From a virus, in IMG/VR virus record IMGVR_UViG_3300009509_000088, positions 1 to 26,956 of that record: 26,956 bases of DNA; one strand, given 5' to 3'. The position numbers and the translations under genes are program-made. Shown here one piece after another: positions 21,943-26,956 of the stretch (positions are counted from its first letter, which is position 1; the number at the start of each line of letters is the position of its first letter). A model generated the notes under the pieces. That model had not been told where the DNA came from. It was given only the letters and a program-made list of their open reading frames with translations, and did no database searches.

Positions 21943-23298
21943 TTATGCTGCGCTAATCTTGCCAGTTATTCCAACTTTATGAATTGCCCCTGCATATGTA
22001 GCGGAGAATGTAATGCCGTTAAGATATCGTATACTCTTTTCTCCGGCAGGAATATTTGCTAATTTTGGTAATGTTATTACAATGGAACCTTCTTGGAGTA
22101 AGCCAACATCGACCCCTCTATTTAGCCAATATGCTACAATTGCACCTACTTGGGCTATCCCAGGAGTCGTAAATGGAACTTTATCGGAATTGTATAATAA
22201 CCTAAAAATATCCGTTGACATATTTACTTGAAGCCAATCAGTCCCTCTCATTATATCTATGTATTCACCAGAAGCTACAACGCCTTCAGAAGTTATCATA
22301 TTGAGCCCTGCTACAGTCTCATACACATTACAGTTCTTAGCTATTGCATAACCTTTTTCTGAAGCAGTTAATGTATCAGGCGTAATTCCAGTTATTGTCT
22401 TAAACTTCCATGTAATTGAGCCAGGATCTTTGGGAGCTTGTCCACCAATTAATCCGGCAATTGGATAGTTATCTTCATCTTCACTATAAAGCAAGAATGT
22501 CCTGTCGTATGCTGCATCTTGCAAGTCGGAAGCTGTATCGTCTGTTGCAGAAGTAATTATTGCAGCTTCATCAGTACTAACACCCATTAATTTTAAATCA
22601 GCTTCAACTAAAGCTGCTAATGCTTGTATATCAGCGCTATCTCCGACACCATTCAACATTGGAACTAAAAAATAAAAATCATTATCTTCTGCCGTGGTTG
22701 CTGCATATGCTTCAGCCCAAGTCTGTGTTGCTTGACCATTCTGTAATGTCTCTATTGTTACACTCGTAACTCCCGTTAAGCTACTTACATCTACAGATTC
22801 TATTTCCGTAAAACCTGTACTTGCATCTGCTCCATCCCACTCAATTGTTATTCCCGAAGCTCCAGCATCCATTGTTCCTGTTACAGTTACACTCGTTATA
22901 CCAGTTAATGCTTCGATTGCTGTTTCTATTGCACTGGTTGCCGCATCATAAGCTATTGCCCCAGTCGTAAGACCGTTCCATGTTATAGTCCATGTTCCAG
23001 CAGTTGCATTAGCATTTGCAGTAATTTTCTGTTGCTCGTTCGTGTCAACGCCTTTTCTCGCAATTTTAAATTGTTCAGGGCTTAATTCTTGACTCATATG
23101 TTTTAACGCAGCAATATACAACGCATCAGTAGTTAAAAATCCATCAGTTAACATATCTGCTGGATCAGTATATGTTTTTACCGTATCTGGGATACAGGTA
23201 TAAGGTCCGAGAAACAGCGTTGTTCCAAAGCCTGCTTGCGTAACCTTGGCTGTCTCTTTGGTTATATTTAAAACAACGAAATCTTCTATTTGAGACAT
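21943..23298 (-). CDS. Tail sheath protein (DUF3383 type) with inserted beta domain
   Basis: The sheath contracts to drive the tube through the envelope. The 451-residue protein has the DUF3383-type pattern: start IEDFVVLNITKETAKVTQAG, FGTTLFLGPY, then DALYIAALKHMSQELSPEQF and KIARKG; after the insertion, ATTAEDNDFYFLVPML, DRTFLLYSEDEDNYPIAGLI, GGQAPKDPGSITWKFK and the C-terminal RYLNGITFSATYAGAIHKVG. Residues about 90-187 are an insertion (TAGTWTITWNGLTTGAIAYD, IETAIEALTGITSVTVTG, GITIEWDGAD) of the same type as the two in baseplate J, probably exposed on the outer sheath surface. GGAGG precedes the ATG. Confidence 0.87.
   Translation of the reverse strand: MSQIEDFVVLNITKETAKVTQAGFGTTLFLGPYTCIPDTVKTYTDPADMLTDGFLTTDALYIAALKHMSQELSPEQFKIARKGVDTNEQQKITANANATAGTWTITWNGLTTGAIAYDAATSAIETAIEALTGITSVTVTGTMDAGASGITIEWDGADASTGFTEIESVDVSSLTGVTSVTIETLQNGQATQTWAEAYAATTAEDNDFYFLVPMLNGVGDSADIQALAALVEADLKLMGVSTDEAAIITSATDDTASDLQDAAYDRTFLLYSEDEDNYPIAGLIGGQAPKDPGSITWKFKTITGITPDTLTASEKGYAIAKNCNVYETVAGLNMITSEGVVASGEYIDIMRGTDWLQVNMSTDIFRLLYNSDKVPFTTPGIAQVGAIVAYWLNRGVDVGLLQEGSIVITLPKLANIPAGEKSIRYLNGITFSATYAGAIHKVGITGKISAA
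22738..23031 (-). other. Inserted small beta domain in the tail sheath
   Basis: This codes for about 98 residues between the N-terminal sheath strand and the sheath core. Motifs in order: GTWTITWNGLTTGAIAYDAA, AIETAIEALTGITSVTVTG, ITIEWDGAD, and SLTGVTSVTIETLQNG. It matches the copies in baseplate J (14279-14551 and 15014-15304). Confidence 0.65.
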
Positions 23299-23312
23299 AT
23301 TATATCCTCCGC

Positions 23313-23813
23313 TTAAGCATTAATATCTATTATATTACCGTTAAGATTAACAGAATTTATCTCACCAATATTGTAATCTATTTCTTCGCCGTAAGAAAGC
23401 ATTATATTAGCATTAATACGAAATTCATATTTAGTTTCTATTAATTCGCTAATATCCCACGGCCCTTCATATCCCCAACACGCAAACCCAACATTCTTTA
23501 AATTTAAAGAATATGTCTCAACATCTAACGAGTTAAGTAATCGTTCCATATGCACCATGTAATTATTATCTGAAACAAGAGTAACAGACAATGTTATTGC
23601 TTTTCGCCATGTATATGTGAAAATATCAGTTTCTTTATATTTTAATTCAGGACCATCTACTTGAATTGGTCCGGTAAGAAAATTAAGAATTAAATATGGC
23701 TTCGCTGGCCTATCTTCACTTGGCCTATCCCATATTATATTTATATCATCCGGAAGAACAGCTCTGGCCCAATCGTATATGCCGTCTTCTAACGTTTCGT
23801 TTAATCTTATCAT
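23313..23813 (-). CDS. Tail terminator / neck protein
   Basis: The 166-residue protein is of the phage neck terminator type: YDWARAVLPDDINIIWDRPS, then RPAKPYLILNFLTGPIQVDG, TYTWRKAITLSVTLVSDNNY and the closing strands IETKYEFRINANIMLS. It would cap the tube and sheath before joining the head. Its position directly upstream of the sheath is the usual one. The C-terminal 25 residues (NIGEINSVNLNGNIIDINA) are a variable beta tail. Ribosome site GAAGA is weak; it begins two bases after the stop of the upstream gene, so coupling is likely. Confidence 0.75.
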   Translation of the reverse strand: MIRLNETLEDGIYDWARAVLPDDINIIWDRPSEDRPAKPYLILNFLTGPIQVDGPELKYKETDIFTYTWRKAITLSVTLVSDNNYMVHMERLLNSLDVETYSLNLKNVGFACWGYEGPWDISELIETKYEFRINANIMLSYGEEIDYNIGEINSVNLNGNIIDINA

Positions 23814-23815
23814 AT

Positions 23816-24433
23816 CTAATCTTCGTCAATTAAGTACCCGTATGCTTTATAATGTGGTATTAAATGACCATGCCAATTCTTTAATTGTAACACCCTATAT
23901 TGCTTACTCACATTTGCAACATCTTTGGTTATACTTTGATTTGAATCTACCGTAATTGTCATAGCATCTCCGATAACATCAGATTCTATCGTATAAGTAC
24001 CGTCCAAATTATCTGTTACGGAAATTAATAACGATGAAGATCCTGCATCTATTAATGTTACTAATCCAGACACTATAGATAACGCTGTAGCTCCTATTAT
24101 AGAAGTATGTGTGAAAGTCGTTCCATTTATTGTGCATGTATAGTCAGTTTCATCTACGACATTATCTATAGTGCAAGTATTAACTTGCGCTACGTTCTCT
24201 TTAACCCTCTTCAATATGTCATCGACTCTAATTTCAGTCTCAGAATACCACTTTAATGTATCTGAATTTCTATTAGCTTCGGGAAGTAATAAAAGTTCGT
24301 CACCGCTTATTGGCTGAACATTTGCATAAACAGGGGAAATTATAGTAGGAGTAGCGGCAACAAAACGACCTTTGATATAATTACCAATGCCAGGTCTTTT
24401 TATTAAAATCTCTTCTTGCCGAAGGAGTGACAT
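23816..24433 (-). CDS. Head-closure / head-tail joining-like protein with inserted domain
   Basis: This 205-residue protein seems to be a small head-tail joining protein interrupted by a domain. The core is residues 1-80 (GNYIKGRFVAATPTIISPVY, NVQPISGDELLLLPEANRNS, TLKWYSETEIRVDDILKR) and 175-205 (SKQYRVLQLKNWHGHLIPHY), the pattern of phage joining proteins where a WxxxHY-like end follows. The inserted part (about 82-170) has DETDYTCTINGTTFTHTS, ATALSIVSGLVTLIDAG and DNLDGTYTIESDVIGDAMTI, a small beta domain common in phage proteins. The ATG overlaps the stop of the upstream gene in TAATG. Confidence 0.65.
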   Translation of the reverse strand: MSLLRQEEILIKRPGIGNYIKGRFVAATPTIISPVYANVQPISGDELLLLPEANRNSDTLKWYSETEIRVDDILKRVKENVAQVNTCTIDNVVDETDYTCTINGTTFTHTSIIGATALSIVSGLVTLIDAGSSSLLISVTDNLDGTYTIESDVIGDAMTITVDSNQSITKDVANVSKQYRVLQLKNWHGHLIPHYKAYGYLIDED

Positions 24434-25047
24434 TATTTCTTATTTTTACCTGTTATTCTTCTTGTGGTTATACTTTTCTTTAATTCGCCAGTATCAATTA
24501 GTGGATGGTCAGAATGTTTTTTGGCAATAGTTATATCGGCATTTGGCTTTCTACTTTTCCAATAGTCGCTATCAATTAACTTAACTATTTCTTTTTCTAG
24601 GAATTTACCAGTTTCCTCAAGAGCTTCAATGGCCTTTTTAGATCCCATAAAATGTTTACTCATTGAACTTAAAACCATATCTTCGAGCTTCTTTTTATTT
24701 GTGTCAAAAGTTAACCCGATATATGATCGTTGAGGAACTTTCCTGGCACCGAGTTCATTTTTAGCACCTCTATCAACAACGTCTGCTGGTGTATTTTCGA
24801 ATAACCCAACGTCTACAGCAATAAAACTACTTCTCGTTACGGGTTCTATATAGTCTATTAACTTATTCCAGCCAGCATTGTTCTCTTCGATTATTATCCC
24901 ACCATGCCTACTAGATATTTTATTCGGGAGTTTATTTAATTTGCCACTGCCAGAACCAGTGTAACTCTTAATAAGAGAAGAACTTGTTAATTCAAAAGAA
25001 CTAGCACTTATTGGTTTCTTGCTAAATTTAAGAAAATCTCTTGCCAT
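24433..25047 (-). CDS. Neck protein (HK97 gp10-like / virion morphogenesis)
   Basis: This protein of 204 residues has the signature of the gp10-like neck family in its middle and end: SFIAVDVGLFENTPADVVDR, GAKNELGARKVPQRSYIGLT, then a long helix and HPLIDTGELKKSITTRR at the C-terminus (LIDTGELKKSI is the conserved block). The N-terminal 60 residues are Ser/Lys-rich and variable. Proteins of this group connect the head completion complex to the tail. AGGAGT precedes the ATG. It lies between the connector and head-closure-like genes, as expected. Confidence 0.75.
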   Translation of the reverse strand: MARDFLKFSKKPISASSFELTSSSLIKSYTGSGSGKLNKLPNKISSRHGGIIIEENNAGWNKLIDYIEPVTRSSFIAVDVGLFENTPADVVDRGAKNELGARKVPQRSYIGLTFDTNKKKLEDMVLSSMSKHFMGSKKAIEALEETGKFLEKEIVKLIDSDYWKSRKPNADITIAKKHSDHPLIDTGELKKSITTRRITGKNKK

Positions 25048-25419
25048 TTATACTCCTGGGGGAACAACCCTAAACCCAAAATGAATTCTATTTCTTATTT
25101 CAAGAAATGTTATCCCATATTGAGTTCTGGCGTAAGGCATATCTTTAACACTCCACCTAACATTATTACTGTATTCAAGCATCTCATCGCCAGTTTTCTC
25201 TTTTACAACTTGTCCTCCGCCGCCACCGCTTATTCCTTGAGAAATCAATGTAAGCCTGTGAGCTACCAAATATCTTGCTGCCTGTTCTAATTTACTTCCG
25301 AATACCGAAGCACTAAGATCACTTGTAACATCTGCAATAATCAAATTCCATAAATCATCACTAAGAGTTGATAATTCAGGAGCAATTAGAAGTACATTGG
25401 CTTTTGTAGTAGCAGACAT
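25048..25419 (-). CDS. Head-tail connector / adaptor protein (DUF4054 type)
   Basis: The 123-residue protein is mainly helical in its first half (LSDDLWNLIIADVTSDLSAS, GSKLEQAARYLVAHRLTLIS) and has a Gly-rich turn, ISGGGGGQVVKEKTGDEML, then the family-style YARTQYGITFLEIRNRI near the end. This is the pattern of DUF4054 head-tail adaptors that bind below the portal. It is placed just after the capsid region. GAAAG lies about 9 bases upstream of ATG. It ends one base before the neck gene begins. Confidence 0.75.
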   Translation of the reverse strand: MSATTKANVLLIAPELSTLSDDLWNLIIADVTSDLSASVFGSKLEQAARYLVAHRLTLISQGISGGGGGQVVKEKTGDEMLEYSNNVRWSVKDMPYARTQYGITFLEIRNRIHFGFRVVPPGV

Positions 25420-25423
25420 TTAA

Positions 25424-25885
25424 TTATTCTTTCTTCTTCAATGCTTCTTCGACTTCTCTAATTTCTTCGACTTTTTTATCTAAAGCCTTAATAACAGTCT
25501 TTCTTACAGTATCTCTTTTCTCTTCTACGCTTCTTAAATGCTCTAACTCACTTATTTCCATAGTATTATCTATAAGCGAAATCATTTCATGAACATTAAG
25601 CGTATTGTAGTCAATGTCACTTTCATTTGTCCCAACATCAACTGAAATTACTTCTTCTTTATCATCCTTGTCAACTTTAATATCAATAGACTCTTTTGGC
25701 TTGAACACAGTCAATACTGTCTCATAATATTCCATGTCTTTATTTGCAGCGTTAACAATTGCAACCCAAATCTTTTCAGGAATGTGATTCTTCCCTGGAA
25801 TGAATCGAAAATATTTCTGAAGATTTGTTTTTTCTTCAATGTAAGGCAAAGATAATGTGTTCGGTTTATTATAAAAAATAATCAT
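25424..25885 (-). CDS. Hypothetical capsid-region protein with C-terminal coiled coil
   Basis: I do not recognise the family. The protein starts with a beta-rich part (MIIFYNKPNTLSLPY, FRFIPGKNHIPEKIW) and ends in a long charged helix of alternating Glu and Lys with hydrophobic spacing (LEHLRSVEEKRDTVRKTVIK and onward), probably a coiled coil. An acidic Asp/Val-rich linker joins them. The place between major capsid and connector suggests a small head protein. I chose ATG at 25885, which has GGGGA about 8 bases upstream; earlier in-frame starts are ATG 25900 and TTG 25903, both without a Shine-Dalgarno site. Confidence 0.65.
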   Translation of the reverse strand: MIIFYNKPNTLSLPYIEEKTNLQKYFRFIPGKNHIPEKIWVAIVNAANKDMEYYETVLTVFKPKESIDIKVDKDDKEEVISVDVGTNESDIDYNTLNVHEMISLIDNTMEISELEHLRSVEEKRDTVRKTVIKALDKKVEEIREVEEALKKKE

Positions 25886-25911
25886 TTCTTGATTCCCCAT
25901 CAATTAAGATT

Positions 25912-25937
25912 AGGGGAGGCATATTTCAGCCTCCCTA
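25912..25937 (-). terminator. Hairpin after the major capsid gene (partial terminator or processing site)
   Basis: GGGAGGC (25914-25920) pairs exactly with GCCTCCC (25929-25935) around an 8-base loop. On the minus strand it lies just after the capsid stop and is followed by CTAATCTTAATTG, a loose T-rich stretch. It may lower transcription past the capsid gene so capsid protein is made in excess. Confidence 0.55.
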
Positions 25938-25944
25938 CGTAAAA

Positions 25945-26886
25945 TTAAATACCAGTTAAAAATAAACAAGCCATAGGATAGCGAACAACAACTCCGCCAT
26001 TCCGTGCTTCTACATTAATAACATATTCGAGATTTCTTTTCTCGACAGGCTCAACTTCCATTTCCATAGGAATACGATTCTCGATTACTTCGGGATCTCT
26101 TTCGTAAAATACGGCCCCGTCAGCAGTTCCGCCAACAAACGCATTGTCTAATTCAGTTGATAACCACCCAACAGTTTTTAAACCATATGCATTCCCAGGT
26201 TTTGTGATCTCTTCAAGAATAGTAGTTTCAGAAAGACTATTGATTTTAGTCCTTGCAAGAATATTATATTGATCCATCGGAACCAACATAGTATCAGCTT
26301 CATGCAAACCCTTGGAAGTGGTCCTAATTGCTCCAGTAGCATTACTTATATCAAGTAAAATCTCAGCAGCAGTCTTTAGAGCCCAGGTGTCTCCACCTAC
26401 GCCAGTCCCTACAGCTTGCGTCGGGATGTTGGCATTATTTAAGAACCCTACAATACCGTATGTAGAATCACCTGTCCATGCAAGATTATTTTCTAATTCA
26501 CGGATTGCCCTACGTGCAGCATTAGCCTTGATCGTCTCAAGAGGCACATTAGCCATAGCAGCAGCGCGAATCTCTTGTTTTGAATAACCAAAAGAAGCCC
26601 CGATACTCTTAACTCTTTGTGTGTACTCACGCGTTACGGCATCTGCTCGCGGCAAATCATCTGCGTAATTAGCGATTATCTTTGCCATACCTACCATTGT
26701 GATCATACGGTAAGTAATACTCTCTGCGCCAGGGTTATCCCTGTTGCTTACTGGAATATATTCACGATACTTTAATTCTCGTTGTTTATATTCATATAAC
26801 TTAGACTCTATTTCCTCAAGTTGTCTTGAAAGAAAAAGTGTCTCATTTGCATCAAAATGATGTTTAACTGCATCTAAGCGAATCAT
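25945..26886 (-). CDS. Major capsid protein (DUF2184 type)
   Basis: The 313-residue protein fits the DUF2184 family of HK97-fold capsid proteins. Typical blocks are YKQRELKYREYIPVSNRDNP, then SITYRMITMVGMAKIIANYA, DDLPRADAVTREYTQRVKSI, the GASFGYSKQEIRAAAMANVP block, and LAWTGDSTYGIVGFLNNANI. The C-terminal part (YVINVEARNGGVVVRYPMAC) is the usual last beta sheet. No long scaffolding (delta) domain is present. GAGGAGG before the ATG and the following hairpin point to high, separate expression. A second structural gene ends just upstream. Confidence 0.87.
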   Translation of the reverse strand: MIRLDAVKHHFDANETLFLSRQLEEIESKLYEYKQRELKYREYIPVSNRDNPGAESITYRMITMVGMAKIIANYADDLPRADAVTREYTQRVKSIGASFGYSKQEIRAAAMANVPLETIKANAARRAIRELENNLAWTGDSTYGIVGFLNNANIPTQAVGTGVGGDTWALKTAAEILLDISNATGAIRTTSKGLHEADTMLVPMDQYNILARTKINSLSETTILEEITKPGNAYGLKTVGWLSTELDNAFVGGTADGAVFYERDPEVIENRIPMEMEVEPVEKRNLEYVINVEARNGGVVVRYPMACLFLTGI

Positions 26887-26911
26887 TTATCAAACCTCCT
26901 CTATATTCAAA

Positions 26912-26956
26912 TTATGGTAAGTTAATCTCAACAATTGCAATTCCACTTGCTGCGGC
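26912..26956 (-). CDS. C-terminal end of an upstream structural gene (partial)
   Basis: The last 14 codons of a minus-strand gene enter from the right edge: AAASGIAIVEINLP, then TAA at 26912-26914. The short alternating hydrophobic end fits a small decoration or structural protein often found just upstream of DUF2184-type capsid genes, but too little is present to name it. Confidence 0.5.
   Translation of the reverse strand, partial: AAASGIAIVEINLP

Overview
The window is a structural segment of a contractile-tailed bacteriophage (myovirus) or prophage. The DNA is AT-rich. Shine-Dalgarno sequences are strong (GGAGG-type), and TAA, TAG and TGA are all used as stops. The host cannot be read from the sequence; good SD sites and a B12-dependent ribonucleotide reductase fit a bacterial host able to make or import cobalamin.

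Layout. Positions 1-3231 are on the plus strand: the end of a tRNA-like T-arm, a class II ribonucleotide reductase, an unknown small protein, a RuvC-like resolvase, a small cysteine-cluster protein and a DUF3310 protein. From 3228 to the right edge every gene is on the minus strand, so it reads right to left. The order is a partial upstream gene, major capsid protein (DUF2184 type), unknown coiled-coil protein, head-tail connector (DUF4054), neck protein, head-closure-like protein, tail terminator, sheath (DUF3383 type), tube (DUF3277 type), tail assembly chaperone with a -1 frameshift extension, tape measure, Dit-like protein, baseplate plug, hub, gp138-type spike, gp25-like wedge, baseplate J, a propeller/FN3 protein, a gpI-like protein, two fibre proteins, a seven-repeat propeller, four small fibre-associated proteins and a small membrane protein. 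The two gene blocks converge at 3228-3231, where the stop codons overlap.

How the genes work together. The minus-strand block follows the assembly path of a compact contractile tail of the kind known from small myoviruses such as Pam3: capsid, neck, sheath and tube, chaperones and tape measure, hub/spike/wedge, then host-binding fibres. The plus-strand genes belong to nucleotide and DNA metabolism.

Most notable points: (1) a T TTT TTC slippery site that joins the chaperone to an otherwise start-less 75-codon extension; (2) a fibre gene whose best start appears to be ATT; (3) two different seven-repeat proteins that look like beta-propellers, one placed between baseplate J and gpI; (4) one small inserted beta domain reused in the sheath and twice in baseplate J; (5) a domain shared by three consecutive small fibre-region genes, and an N-terminal anchor shared by two fibre proteins. 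No complete defence system, CRISPR array, insertion sequence, diversity-generating element, lysis cassette, terminase or portal gene was recognised. No stretch longer than about 80 bases lacks a gene.
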